Assembly (NCBI RefSeq): GCF_035967765.1
Contig: NZ_JAYWIT010000004.1
Strand: one strand, 5' to 3'
Source of the DNA: Conexibacter stalactiti
GTDB taxonomy: Bacteria; Actinomycetota; Thermoleophilia; Solirubrobacterales; Solirubrobacteraceae
DNA length: 64,000 bases
Below the pieces are notes generated by a model, which saw only the letters and a list, made by a program, of their open reading frames with translations, was not told where the DNA came from and did not search any database. This document shows positions 35,527-44,180 of the stretch, piece by piece (within the stretch, counting starts at the first letter, position 1; each line of letters opens with the position of its first letter). Position numbers and translations under genes: made by a program.

Positions 35527-36270
35527 GTGAGCGGCGGCAGCGCCGAGCAGAGCCCCGCCGCGGGTCGGCTCGAAGAACCGCAGGTGCGCGCAATGTTCGA
35601 TCGCATCGCGCGCGTCTACGACCGGATGAACTCGGTCATGACGGCCGGCCTCCACCACCAGTGGCGGCGCCGTGCCGTCGACCTCGCGCAGGTCGCCCCC
35701 GGCGACCGCGTCGTCGACGTCGCCTGCGGCACCGGCGACCTCTCGCTGGAGCTGGCGCGCCGTGTCGGCGCCGGCGGCGAGGTGATCGGCTGCGACTTCT
35801 CCGAGCAGATGCTGGAGCTGGCGCGCGCGAAGGCCGGCCGTGAGCAGGCGCTCGCGGCAGGGGTTCGCTTCGAGTGGGCCAACGCGCTCGAGCTGCCGTA
35901 CGCCGACGGCGAGTTCGCGGCCGCGACCGTCGGCTTCGGCGCACGCAACTTCTCCGACCTCGAGCGCGGACTCAGCGAGATGCGGCGCGTCGTGCGACCC
36001 GGCGGCAAGGTCGTCGTGCTGGAGATAACGACGCCGACGAAGCCACCGCTGTCGACCTTCTACCGCTTCTGGTTCGATCGCATCGTGCCGAACCTCGGCC
36101 GCGTCGCGGGCGACAGCGACGCCTACACCTACCTGCCCAGCTCGGTGCGCCGCTTCCCCGGCCCGCACGAGCTCGCCGCGACGATGGAGCGGGCGGGCCT
36201 CGTCAACATCCGCTACGTGCTCACGGCCGGCGGGATCATCGCCACCCACGTCGGCGAGGTCCCCTCCTAG
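35527..36270 (+). CDS. menG: Demethylmenaquinone methyltransferase
   Basis: 247 aa from GTG 35527, with AGGGAG about 7 nt upstream. UbiE/MenG signature: VRAMFDRIARVYDRMNSVM near 22-40, SAM motif VVDVACGTGDLSLELA, and the second signature region DVGFGARNF-like (actual ATVGFGARNFSDLERGLSEM). It performs the last step of menaquinone synthesis. It is placed directly behind the menaquinol-oxidising complex and ahead of a polyprenyl synthase that may make the quinone side chain. Confidence 0.93.
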   Translation: MSGGSAEQSPAAGRLEEPQVRAMFDRIARVYDRMNSVMTAGLHHQWRRRAVDLAQVAPGDRVVDVACGTGDLSLELARRVGAGGEVIGCDFSEQMLELARAKAGREQALAAGVRFEWANALELPYADGEFAAATVGFGARNFSDLERGLSEMRRVVRPGGKVVVLEITTPTKPPLSTFYRFWFDRIVPNLGRVAGDSDAYTYLPSSVRRFPGPHELAATMERAGLVNIRYVLTAGGIIATHVGEVPS

Positions 36271-36272
36271 CC

Positions 36273-37250
36273 ATGGCGACCGCGGCGACGCTCGACGCCG
36301 TCGTGCGCGCTGCCGGTCCGCAGCTCGGATCGCTGATGGAGCGGGTCGAGGCGCGGCTGGCCGCGCTGGCGACCGGCTACGGCCCGCTGCTCTCGCACCA
36401 CGCCGGCGAGACGATCGCCGCGGGCGGCAAGCGGTTGCGCCCGCTGCTCGTGCTGCTGGCCGCCGGCGACCCGCCGGAAGAGGCCGCCGACCGTCTGCTG
36501 CGCTCGGCCGTCGCCGTCGAGCTGATCCACAGCGCCAGCCTCGTCCACGACGACGTGCTCGACAGAGCGCCGACGCGCCGCGGACAGCCGACGGTCTTCG
36601 CTGCCGCCGGGCGGACGGCCGCGACCGCCACCGGCGATCTGCTCTTCTCCCGCGCCTTCGCCGAGCTGGCGGCCGGCGGCGAGGCGGACGACGTGCGCGC
36701 GCTCTCAGCGGCCAGCTCCGCGCTCGCGCAGGGTGAGTTGATGCAGCGCGAGGACGCCTGGGACGTCGCTGTCCCGCTCGCGCGCTACCTGCAGCGCTGC
36801 GAGTTGAAGACCGGCGCCCTGTTCGAGGCCGCCTGCCGCCTCGGCGCGCTCGCCGGCGGCGGTCCGGCCGACGCGCTGGCCGCCTTCGGCCGTGCGATCG
36901 GGCTCGCCTTCCAGCTGCTCGACGACGTGCTCGACGTCTCCGGGCCCGCCAGCCGCACCGGCAAGGCACGCGGCACCGACCTGCTCGATGGGACCGTGAC
37001 GCTGCCGCTGATCGTCGCGCGCGAGCGCGATCCCCAGCTCGCTGCGACCGACCTGCGCGCGCTGCGCTCGGGCGCCGAGACGGAGGCGATCTGCGATCGC
37101 ATCGCGGCGACGGGCGCGCTCGCGGACGCCAAGGCGCGGGCGCTCACGGTCGTCGCCGACGCGAAGTCGGCGCTGCCGTCCTCGCTGCCCCCGGCGCAGC
37201 GGGCGACGCTGGAGCTGGTCGCCGACGGCGTCGTCGAACGTTACGCGTAG
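36273..37250 (+). CDS. Polyprenyl diphosphate synthase (menaquinone side chain)
   Basis: 325 aa from ATG 36273, 2 bp after menG. Trans-prenyltransferase fold: GGKRLRPLLVLL near 48-59, first Asp-rich motif LVHDDVLDRAPTRRG, second Asp-rich motif FQLLDDVLDVSG. The chain length cannot be set from sequence with confidence; the residues before the first motif (IHSASLVHDD) are small, which favours long chains. Neighbourhood suggests the menaquinone tail (HepT/IspB-like). Confidence 0.9.
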   Translation: MATAATLDAVVRAAGPQLGSLMERVEARLAALATGYGPLLSHHAGETIAAGGKRLRPLLVLLAAGDPPEEAADRLLRSAVAVELIHSASLVHDDVLDRAPTRRGQPTVFAAAGRTAATATGDLLFSRAFAELAAGGEADDVRALSAASSALAQGELMQREDAWDVAVPLARYLQRCELKTGALFEAACRLGALAGGGPADALAAFGRAIGLAFQLLDDVLDVSGPASRTGKARGTDLLDGTVTLPLIVARERDPQLAATDLRALRSGAETEAICDRIAATGALADAKARALTVVADAKSALPSSLPPAQRATLELVADGVVERYA

Positions 37251-37267
37251 AGCGGCGAAGCGCCGCT
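37251..37267. terminator. Small bidirectional hairpin between convergent genes
   Basis: AGCGGCG (37251-37257) and CGCCGCT (37261-37267) with a 3-nt loop. It overlaps the stop codon of the minus-strand gene. No T-run. Confidence 0.35.
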
Positions 37268-37682
37268 AGAAGTCCATCGGCCAGATCTGATCGGCCGCGA
37301 GTGCCGCGACGAAGCGATCGATCTCGTCTTCCATGTTGGCGCGCATGAGCCGCTGCAGGTCGCGCACCAGCGCCTCGGTGCCGCGATCGAGCTCCTCGTC
37401 GAAGCTCTCGACGGCCGCCTCCGGGAAGACACCGTTCCCAAGCCAGTCACAGTTCGGACAGTGAAGGGTGACGTCCCAGTGAGAGCTGCCGGCTTCCTCC
37501 CACGCGACGGGAGATACGAGCTGCGAGGAGCAGCTGGGGCAGACGTGGAGCCCATCGATCTGCTCTGAGAGCTTCGGATCGCCGACGGCGCCTTGATGCG
37601 CCTCGAAGTAGAGCACCTCTATGGTCTTGCCGCTCGGGAGGACGACGCGGCGAACGGAGCGGTGATCGGCGGGGCGGCTCAT
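37266..37682 (-). CDS. Zinc-ribbon protein, function unknown
   Basis: 138 aa. Two CxxC knuckles (CPSC near 48-51 and CPNC near 75-78) form a zinc ribbon. A short N-terminal strand region includes VVLPSGKTIEVLYFE, and the C-terminal 60 residues form acidic helices ending in IWPMDF. There is no nuclease or polymerase motif. It is divergent from tatA with a 106-bp spacer. I do not recognise a named family. Confidence 0.7.
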   Translation of the reverse strand: MSRPADHRSVRRVVLPSGKTIEVLYFEAHQGAVGDPKLSEQIDGLHVCPSCSSQLVSPVAWEEAGSSHWDVTLHCPNCDWLGNGVFPEAAVESFDEELDRGTEALVRDLQRLMRANMEDEIDRFVAALAADQIWPMDF

Positions 37683-37788
37683 GGTGTGCTCTCAGAATCG
37701 GCCGATGTGGCGCCGGACTTGAGTGAGATTTACGTATGGCGGTGATCTCGACCCGGTACCCTTCCGTAGGACTTCAGCGGAGGAACCA

Positions 37789-38067
37789 ATGCCGAACATC
37801 GGCCCACTTGAACTCATCGTCGTCCTTGTCATCGTGCTCCTGATCTTCGGGCCCAAGCGCCTGCCGTCGCTCGGCAAGCAGCTCGGCGGCGGGATGCGCG
37901 AGTTCAAGGACTCGATCACCGGCAAGGACGACGACGACGAGAAGACCGACGCGACCGGGCGCCCGGCGATCACGAAGGCGGAGGCCGACGAGCCGGTCGC
38001 CGCCCCGGTCGAGCAGCACGCCGCCCCCGCCACGCCCGCCGACGCAGCGCCCGAGCAGCGCGGCTGA
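37789..38067 (+). CDS. tatA: Sec-independent protein translocase TatA
   Basis: 92 aa from ATG 37789, with GGAGG at 37779-37783 and a TACCCT -10-like element upstream. Single transmembrane helix (about 5-22, ELIVVLVIVLLIFGPKRLP), the FGPKRLP hinge, an amphipathic helix (LGKQLGGGMREFKDSI), then an acidic, Ala/Pro-rich tail. It forms the pore part of the twin-arginine system with TatC, 23 bp downstream. A likely local client is the Rieske protein. Confidence 0.95.
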   Translation: MPNIGPLELIVVLVIVLLIFGPKRLPSLGKQLGGGMREFKDSITGKDDDDEKTDATGRPAITKAEADEPVAAPVEQHAAPATPADAAPEQRG

Positions 38068-38090
38068 GCCGTACGCCGCAGGCGACGCCG

Positions 38091-39095
38091 ATGGCGACTG
38101 CCCTCAAGCCGATCGCACATGACGACCGGCTGACGATCGTCGACCACCTCGACGAGCTGCGCACGCGGCTGATGACGTGCGCGATCGTCTTCGTCGTCGT
38201 GTTCGCGGTCTGCTTCTGGCAGAACCACGCACTGCTCGACTTCCTCAACGAGCCGTTGAAGGAGAGCACGCCGACCGCGCAGGACGCGAAGGGCAATGGC
38301 CGCATCGCCCAGGCCGCCGCGGCGCAGGCGAGAGTCGCGGGCGGTCTCGACGCCGTCGGTGACGCCGTCAGAGCGATCGAGGCCGATCCGGCGATCTCGG
38401 GCACGACCAAGCAGGCGCTCGGGGCGGCGCTGCCGAGAATCCGCGCCGCCGTCGACGCGCTGCCGAGAACGACGCCGGAGCGGGTGCCGATCACGACCGG
38501 CGTCGGCGAGCCGTTCACCGCGACCCTCACCGTCGTCGCGTACTTCGCGCTGCTGATCTCGCTGCCCGTGCTGCTCTACCAGGCGTACGCGTTCATCCTG
38601 CCGGCGTTCAGCCCGGACGAGCGAAGAACCGCGGTCCCGCTGATGATGATGGTGCCGTTCCTGTTCGTCGGCGGCGTCGCCTTCGGCTACTACATGGTGC
38701 TGCCACCGGCGATCAACTTCCTGCAGAACTTCAACGACACGAACTTCGACGTTCTGCTGCAGGCGAGAGACTATTACCGCTTCGCCGCGATGGCCCTGCT
38801 GTCGTGCGGCCTGATCTTCCAGTTGCCGGTCGGGCTGCTGGCCGTCAACCGCGTCGGGATCCTCAGCGCGCGCCAACTGCGCTCGAGCTGGCGCTACGCG
38901 ATCGTCGGGATCGCAGTGGTGGCGGCGATCCTGCCTGGCGTCGACCCGGTGACGACGTGCATCCTGATGGTTCCGCTGCTCTTGCTGTACGGGCTCAGTA
39001 TCGTTCTTCTCACGATCGCTGATCGGCGGCGGGGGGACCGCGGTGATATCGCGGCGCTGGAGCCGCTCGACGGCGATGACTCCGAGGGAAGCTGA
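38091..39095 (+). CDS. tatC: Sec-independent protein translocase TatC with enlarged first external loop
   Basis: 334 aa, longer than the usual 240-270. The N-terminal VDHLDELRTRL is the twin-arginine signal-binding motif. Transmembrane helix 1 is at about 29-44. The first external loop runs from about 45 to 145, with about 70 extra helical, Ala-rich residues (60-130) ahead of the conserved GEPFTATLTVVAYF before helix 2. The remaining helices and the FSPDERR segment are normal. AGA arginine codons cluster in the extra loop. There is no frameshift; the loop is in frame and helical in character. Confidence 0.93.
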   Translation: MATALKPIAHDDRLTIVDHLDELRTRLMTCAIVFVVVFAVCFWQNHALLDFLNEPLKESTPTAQDAKGNGRIAQAAAAQARVAGGLDAVGDAVRAIEADPAISGTTKQALGAALPRIRAAVDALPRTTPERVPITTGVGEPFTATLTVVAYFALLISLPVLLYQAYAFILPAFSPDERRTAVPLMMMVPFLFVGGVAFGYYMVLPPAINFLQNFNDTNFDVLLQARDYYRFAAMALLSCGLIFQLPVGLLAVNRVGILSARQLRSSWRYAIVGIAVVAAILPGVDPVTTCILMVPLLLLYGLSIVLLTIADRRRGDRGDIAALEPLDGDDSEGS

Positions 39096-39098
39096 GCA

Positions 39099-39794
39099 AT
39101 GCTGTTCGACCTGCAGAGCCGACGGCGCAGAACCGTCGTAAAGATCGTCTATCTCGGCCTCGCCATCCTGATCGGCGGCGGCCTCGTGCTGTTCGGCGTC
39201 GGGACCGGGACCGGTGGCGGCGGCCTGCTCGACATATTCAGCGATGACTCGCAAGACACCAGCGCCCAGGTCAGCAACGCCGAGAAGCGCGCTGCCAGAG
39301 CGGTCAGAGTCAACCCGCAGGACGCCGCCGCATGGGCCGAGCTCGCCCGCGCCCGCTATCTGCGCGCCGGACAGGGCGACAACTTCAACGAGACGCAGCA
39401 GACCTTCACCGAGAGCGGTCAGCAGCAGCTCGGCTCAGCCGCGCAGGCGTGGGAGAGATACATCCTCCTGAGACCCGCGAGACCTGACGCCAATGTCGCT
39501 CGTCTGATGGCGCAGGCGTACGCCGCGCTCAACCAACCGTCCGACGCGGCCGACGCGCTCGAGATCGTGACCGAAGAGGATCCCTCCAGCGCCGCGTACA
39601 GCCAGCTGGCGACGTACGCCTACTACGCCGGTCAGGACCGCAAGGGCGACCTCGCGGCGGCCAAGGCGGTCGAATTGGCTCCCGAGCAGCAGCGCAGAGT
39701 CGTCAGAGTGCAGCTGGAGAGAACCAAGAGAGAGATCCAGGAGCAGCAGGTGCAGGACGCGATCGACAGCGGGGCGATCAGAACCGGCAGATGA
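39099..39794 (+). CDS. Membrane-anchored TPR-like protein
   Basis: 231 aa. A basic N-terminus (four Arg near 8-11), one transmembrane helix (about 14-36), then tetratricopeptide-like helices: VNPQDAAAWAELARARYLRA, AWERYILLRPARPDANVARL, then QPSDAADALEIVTEEDPSSA and a final basic coiled helix rich in Gln, Glu and Arg. It lies 3 bp after tatC, so it may help Tat clients or cell-envelope assembly, which is inference only. 12 of its 22 arginine codons are AGA, extreme for such high G+C. A terminator hairpin follows. Confidence 0.75.
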   Translation: MLFDLQSRRRRTVVKIVYLGLAILIGGGLVLFGVGTGTGGGGLLDIFSDDSQDTSAQVSNAEKRAARAVRVNPQDAAAWAELARARYLRAGQGDNFNETQQTFTESGQQQLGSAAQAWERYILLRPARPDANVARLMAQAYAALNQPSDAADALEIVTEEDPSSAAYSQLATYAYYAGQDRKGDLAAAKAVELAPEQQRRVVRVQLERTKREIQEQQVQDAIDSGAIRTGR

Positions 39795-39800
39795 CCGGCG

Positions 39801-39832
39801 CTCGGGCGCCCGCCCCGCGGCGCGCGCCCGAG
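39801..39832 (+). terminator. Terminator hairpin after the tatA-tatC-TPR operon
   Basis: CTCGGGCGC (39801-39809) pairs with GCGCCCGAG (39824-39832), GC-rich stem without a T-run. Confidence 0.4.
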
Positions 39833-39897
39833 ACGACGCCTTCGCGCCGGACCCTCTAGAATTTCCCGGCGGCCTGGCCCTGCGCCCGGCTGTTCTC

Positions 39898-39970
<73 letters not shown>

Positions 39971-39976
39971 TTTGCT

Positions 39977-39999
39977 CCGTCGCCGCCCGCCGGCGACGG
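39977..39999 (+). terminator. Hairpin after tRNA-Lys
   Basis: CCGTCGCC (39977-39984) pairs with GGCGACGG (39992-39999). No T-run follows; it may also end the SDR gene on the other strand. Confidence 0.35.
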
Positions 40000-40007
40000 C
40001 AGGCGCC

Positions 40008-40910
40008 TCAGGCGCCCACCTCGGCCGACGCCGGCTGTTCTCTCTTCTCCGCTGCGGGCTCGCTCACAGCCGCGTCGCTCGCCTTCGCACGCTGCTCATA
40101 GGCGGCGCGCGCCGAGCGGTCGGCGCCGCCGAGCACGTGGTCGGTTCTCATCGCGCGCCCGACCGCCTCGGTCCACTTGCGCGGCAGCAGCGCGCCGATC
40201 CGCGTGATCCGCCCGATCTGGCGCGGGACGAAGACGTCGTGGCGGGGGAACTCGAGCGCGTCGACGATCGCGTCGGCGACGTCCTCCGGCTCGACCAGTC
40301 CGACGCCGCGGCCCTTCTGAAGGCCGGCCGCCAACTCGGTTCTGACCGGCACCGGCATCACGACGCTCGTCTCGATCCCCGTGCCGCGAACCTCGCCCCG
40401 GATCGCCTCGGTGAGACCGACGACGGCGAACTTGGTCGCCGAGTAGGTCGCGCCGCCGGGGATCCCGGCCTTGCCGGCCGTTGACGCGACGTTGACGAGG
40501 TGACCGGTGCGACGTGGCAGGAAGCGCGCCAGCGCGAGCTTGGAGCCGGTGATGACGCCGAGCAGGTTGATGTCGACCTGCGCCTGGGCGCCGGCGGCCG
40601 TCTCCTCCGAGAACGGGCCGACGAGCATGATCCCGGCGTTGTTGACGAGCACGTCGAGCGGGCCGAGCTGACGCTCGGTCTCGGCGACGAAGCGCTCGAA
40701 GGAGCCGGCGTCGGTGACGTCGAGCTGGAGCGCAACGGTGCCGCCGCCGAGCGCGGCTGCGGTCTGCTCGGTGACGGCGAGGTCGAGATCGCCGATCGCC
40801 ACCTTCGCGCCCTTGCGGATCAGGGCTGCGGCGGTCGCGCGGCCGATGCCGCGGGCGCCGCCGGTGATCGCCACCACCTTGCCGGTGAGCGGGCGGGGTT
40901 GCTTGGCCAT
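40008..40910 (-). CDS. Short-chain dehydrogenase/reductase
   Basis: 300 aa from ATG 40910, with GGAGG 10 nt upstream. Classical SDR: cofactor motif TGGARGIGRAT (about 14-24), acidic residue in VAIGDLDL favouring NAD over NADP, NNAG near 88-91, catalytic Ser in VNVASTAG, and YSATK (Tyr and Lys). The C-terminal extension (from about 245) is basic and Ala-rich. The substrate is unknown. It stands alone on the minus strand between tRNA-Lys and the sugar-nucleotide genes. Confidence 0.9.
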   Translation of the reverse strand: MAKQPRPLTGKVVAITGGARGIGRATAAALIRKGAKVAIGDLDLAVTEQTAAALGGGTVALQLDVTDAGSFERFVAETERQLGPLDVLVNNAGIMLVGPFSEETAAGAQAQVDINLLGVITGSKLALARFLPRRTGHLVNVASTAGKAGIPGGATYSATKFAVVGLTEAIRGEVRGTGIETSVVMPVPVRTELAAGLQKGRGVGLVEPEDVADAIVDALEFPRHDVFVPRQIGRITRIGALLPRKWTEAVGRAMRTDHVLGGADRSARAAYEQRAKASDAAVSEPAAEKREQPASAEVGA

Positions 40911-41003
40911 CTCGTGCGATCCTCCTCGTGGGCTGGACGACTGGCTGCCTGGCCAGTCTCCCCGGAAGCGGCCCGTCGTGCAACCTGCGACCATCTCTCG
41001 CCG

Positions 41004-41795
41004 ATGCCGACCGTCCAGCTCGCCTGCCTCGACGGCGTCGTGATGCCGGCCGCCGAGGCGCGCATCCCCGCCACCGACGAGGGTCTGCTGCACGGCGACG
41101 GCGTCGTCGAGCAGCTGCGTCTCTACGGCGGCCGGCCGTTCGCGCTGGCCGACCACCTCGCGCGACTGGAGCGCTCGGCCGCGAACCTGCGGCTGCCGCT
41201 CGACCTCGACTCCGTCCATGCCGACGTCGCGACGTTGCTGACCGCCGCAGGCACCGGCTCAGAGCACGCGCTGCTGCGGATCGTGCTGACGCGCAGCGGA
41301 CGGCAGCTGCTGCTGACCGAGCCGCTGCCCGCGCGTCCGGGCAGACTGCGGCTCGCGTCGGTCACCTACGCGCCGTCGCGGCTGCTCGACGAGATCGCGT
41401 CGACCTCGCGCGCGCCGCAGGCGCTCGCGACGCGCCTGGCTGTCGAGCGCGGCTTCGACGAGGCGCTGCTGGTGACGCCGCACGGCCGCGTGCTGGAGGC
41501 GCCGTCGGCGACGATCTTCTGGGTCGCCTCCGGTCACCTGCGCACGACGCCGCTCTCCGACCACGTGCGCGATGCCGTCACGCGCGCCCGCGTCGTCGCG
41601 CTGACCGGCGCCAGCGAGCAGGCGATCGCGCTCGACCAGCTCAAGCGCGCCGACGAGGCGTTCCTCGCCTCCACCGCCCACGAGATCGTCCCGATCGCCG
41701 GGATAGACGACGCCGAGCTGGAGGCCGGCGCCGTCACGCGCGACGTCGCCGCCCGCCTGCACGAGCTGATCCGCACCGAGCTGCGCGAGGGCTGA
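41004..41795 (+). CDS. Class IV PLP-fold aminotransferase homologue lacking the catalytic lysine
   Basis: 263 aa from ATG 41004. Fold type IV (BCAT/DAAT/ADC lyase) layout: PATDEGLLHGDGVVEQLRLY (22-41), HLARLERSA with the phosphate-binding Arg, and ERGFDEALLVTPHGRVLEAPSATIFW (148-173), with Glu165 kept. The Schiff-base lysine, normally 18 residues before the Gly of GxDEA, is Ala132 here (codon GCG 41397-41399), and the only lysine in the protein is near the C-terminus in DQLKRADEAF. Either it is not a PLP enzyme or the chemistry differs. wecB follows after 6 bp. Confidence 0.8.
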   Translation: MPTVQLACLDGVVMPAAEARIPATDEGLLHGDGVVEQLRLYGGRPFALADHLARLERSAANLRLPLDLDSVHADVATLLTAAGTGSEHALLRIVLTRSGRQLLLTEPLPARPGRLRLASVTYAPSRLLDEIASTSRAPQALATRLAVERGFDEALLVTPHGRVLEAPSATIFWVASGHLRTTPLSDHVRDAVTRARVVALTGASEQAIALDQLKRADEAFLASTAHEIVPIAGIDDAELEAGAVTRDVAARLHELIRTELREG

Positions 41796-41801
41796 GCGGC
41801 G

Positions 41802-42869
41802 ATGCGCGTCCTGACCGTGATCGGCAACCGGCCGCAGTTCATCAAGGCCGCCGCCGTCTCGTCGCGGCTGCGGAGACTGGGCGAGGAGATCACCGTCCAC
41901 ACCGGGCAGCACTACGATCGCGAGCTGTCGCAGGTCTTCTTCGACGAGCTGGAGCTGCCGCCGCCCGACCACATGCTCGGCGTCGGCGGTGGCACGAACA
42001 CCGCGCAGACGGCCCGCATGCTGGCCGCGCTCGAGCCGCTGCTCGCCGAGACGAGACCAGACGCCGTGCTCGTCTACGGCGACACCAACTCGACCCTCGC
42101 GGGTGCACTGGCAGCAGTCCAGGCCGGCGTGCCGGTGGCGCACGTGGAGGCGGGGATGCGCTCGTTCGACCGTGCGATGCCCGAGGAGGTCAACCGCGTC
42201 GTCACCGATCACCTCTCGACGCTGCTGCTCGTGCCGTCGCAGACGGCCGCCGAGAACCTCGCGCGCGAGTCGGTCGCCGGCCGCGTCGAGCTGGTCGGCG
42301 ACGTGATGGTCGACGTCGCGCAGCTGCTGCAGCCGGGCGCCCGCGCGCGCGTCGAGACGCTCGCTCCGTACGGCGTCGAGCCTGGCGGCTACCTGTTGGC
42401 GACCGCGCACCGCGCCGGCAACGTCGACGATCCCGTGCGGCTGGCCCAGCTCGTCGAGCTGCTGCTCGCGCTGCCGGCGCCGACCGTCTTCCCCCTGCAC
42501 CCCCGCACGCGCTCACGGCTGGAGACGTCCGGCCTGCTCGCCGCGTTGGAGGGGGCGGCCCACCTGCGGCTGGCGCCGCCGCTCGGCTACCTCGACTTCA
42601 CCGCGCTGCTGTGCAACGCGCAGGCGGTCGTGACCGACTCCGGCGGTGTGCAGAAGGAGGCGTACCTCGCGGCCGTCCCGTGCGTCACGATGCGCCCCAG
42701 CACCGAGTGGGTCGAGACGGTCGACGCCGGCTGGAACGTGCTCGTCGACCTTGACGCCGACGCGGCTCTGGCGGCGCTGGAGCGGACCCCGCCGGCCGAG
42801 CGGCCGCAGCTCTACGGCGACGGCCAAGCCGGGCAGCGCGTCGTCGACGCGCTCGCGACGCTCGCCTGA
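41802..42869 (+). CDS. wecB: UDP-N-acetylglucosamine-type 2-epimerase (WecB/WbpI family)
   Basis: 355 aa. Non-hydrolysing epimerase: GNRPQFIKAAAV near 5-16, HTGQHYDRELSQVFF, VYGDTNSTLAGALAA, HVEAGMRSFDRAMPEEVNR with the catalytic acidic and His/Asp residues, TAHRAGNVDD, and TDSGGVQKEAYLAAVPCVTMR. The HTGQHYD and FIKAA patterns resemble WbpI, which epimerises UDP-GlcNAc(3NAc)A, as well as WecB. The three sugar-nucleotide enzymes that follow favour the WbpI role, which is inference. Confidence 0.92.
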   Translation: MRVLTVIGNRPQFIKAAAVSSRLRRLGEEITVHTGQHYDRELSQVFFDELELPPPDHMLGVGGGTNTAQTARMLAALEPLLAETRPDAVLVYGDTNSTLAGALAAVQAGVPVAHVEAGMRSFDRAMPEEVNRVVTDHLSTLLLVPSQTAAENLARESVAGRVELVGDVMVDVAQLLQPGARARVETLAPYGVEPGGYLLATAHRAGNVDDPVRLAQLVELLLALPAPTVFPLHPRTRSRLETSGLLAALEGAAHLRLAPPLGYLDFTALLCNAQAVVTDSGGVQKEAYLAAVPCVTMRPSTEWVETVDAGWNVLVDLDADAALAALERTPPAERPQLYGDGQAGQRVVDALATLA

Positions 42870-42908
42870 GCCGCGTCACGCACGCACCGCGGGCTGGACG
42901 CGCCCGGG

Positions 42909-44180
42909 CTACGGGCGGCCGATGCGGCGGACGGCGACGCCGGCGGCGCGGAACGGATCGGGATCGAGCGCGTCGCGCCCGTCGACGAGCGCCCGCAGCC
43001 CCGGCAGCTGGGCGGGCGTCAGCGCGCTGTACTCGGCATGGTCAGCCTGCAGGATCGCGCCGTCGATCGGGTTGCCGTCCCACGGTTCGAAGCCGAGCGC
43101 GCGCAGCTCCTCGTCGCTGTAGAGCGGGTCGGCCGCCAGCGGCGTCGCGCCGGCCGCGCGCAGCGCGTCGCGCAGCCCGAAGGCGCCGGAGAAGGCCGTC
43201 TCGCGAACGCCGCCGCGATAGGCGACGCCGAGGATCAGCACGCGCCTGTCGCGCAGCCCGCCCAGCTCGGTCTGCATCAGTCCGACGGCGTAGGAGGGCA
43301 TCTCGCCGTTGACGCGGCGTGCCGCCGAGGGCAGCTGAGCGGCGGCATCGCCCTGCAGGTAGAAGTGCGGGTAGACCGGGATGCAGTGGCCGCCGACCGC
43401 TACGCCCGGGCGGTGGATGTGGCTGAACGGCTGGCTGTTGGCCGCGTCGATCACGCGCCCGATGTCGACACCGAGCACGTCGGCGTGCTGGGCGAACTCG
43501 TTCGCGAGCGCGATGTTGACGTCGCGGTAGGTGGTCTCCGCCAGCTTCGTCAGCTCGGCGGCCTCCGCCGAGCCCATCGGCCACACCTCCGCGTTGCCGC
43601 CGATGAAGGCGCGGTACAGCTCGACGCCGCGCGCCTCGCCGGCCGCCGACAGGCCGCCGACGAGCTTCGGGTAGGTGTCGAGGTCTCTGAAGATGCGGCC
43701 GCTGTAGACGCGCTCGGGGCTGAAGACGGTGAAGAAGTCCAGCTCCGGCTCGAGGCCGCTGCCGGCGGCGAGCGCGGGCGCGATCCGCTCGCGCGTCGTG
43801 CCGGCGGGGACGGTCGTCTCGATCGAGACCGTCGTCCCCGCTCTCAGCCCGCCGGCGATGTCGCCGACGACGCTGTCGAGGATCGTCCAGTCCGGTCTGG
43901 CCGCCGCATCGACGATCAGCGGCGGGACGGCGATCACGAGGTCGGGCCCCTCCGCGACGGCGGCGGTCGTGTCGGTCTGGGCGCGCAGCCGGCCGTCGCC
44001 GACGACCTCCTCCAGTGCGGCCTTCAGGCCCGTCTCGCCGGGGAACGGCTCCTCGGCGCGGTTGACCAGCTCGCAGACGGTCGCGTTGACGTCGCAGCCG
44101 ACGACCTGATGGCCCGCGCGGGCGGCGTGGACGGCAAGTGGGAGCCCGATCTTGCCGAGCGCGACGACGACGACCTTCAC
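42909..44180 (-). CDS. UDP-N-acetyl-hexosamine 6-dehydrogenase (WbpA/WecC family)
   Basis: 423 aa. Two-domain nucleotide-sugar dehydrogenase: N-terminal Rossmann VVVVALGKIGLPLAVHAARAGH (an altered GxGxxG, ALGKIG), central helix with SAEAAELTKLAETTYRDVNIALANEF (Lys and Asn of the site) and the catalytic Cys in VAVGGHCIPVYPHF. It oxidises C6 of a UDP-HexNAc to the uronate in two NAD-dependent steps. The start overlaps the stop of the Gfo/Idh gene (ATGA). The four neighbours suggest diacetamido-mannuronic acid synthesis. Confidence 0.9.
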   Translation of the reverse strand: MKVVVVALGKIGLPLAVHAARAGHQVVGCDVNATVCELVNRAEEPFPGETGLKAALEEVVGDGRLRAQTDTTAAVAEGPDLVIAVPPLIVDAAARPDWTILDSVVGDIAGGLRAGTTVSIETTVPAGTTRERIAPALAAGSGLEPELDFFTVFSPERVYSGRIFRDLDTYPKLVGGLSAAGEARGVELYRAFIGGNAEVWPMGSAEAAELTKLAETTYRDVNIALANEFAQHADVLGVDIGRVIDAANSQPFSHIHRPGVAVGGHCIPVYPHFYLQGDAAAQLPSAARRVNGEMPSYAVGLMQTELGGLRDRRVLILGVAYRGGVRETAFSGAFGLRDALRAAGATPLAADPLYSDEELRALGFEPWDGNPIDGAILQADHAEYSALTPAQLPGLRALVDGRDALDPDPFRAAGVAVRRIGRP

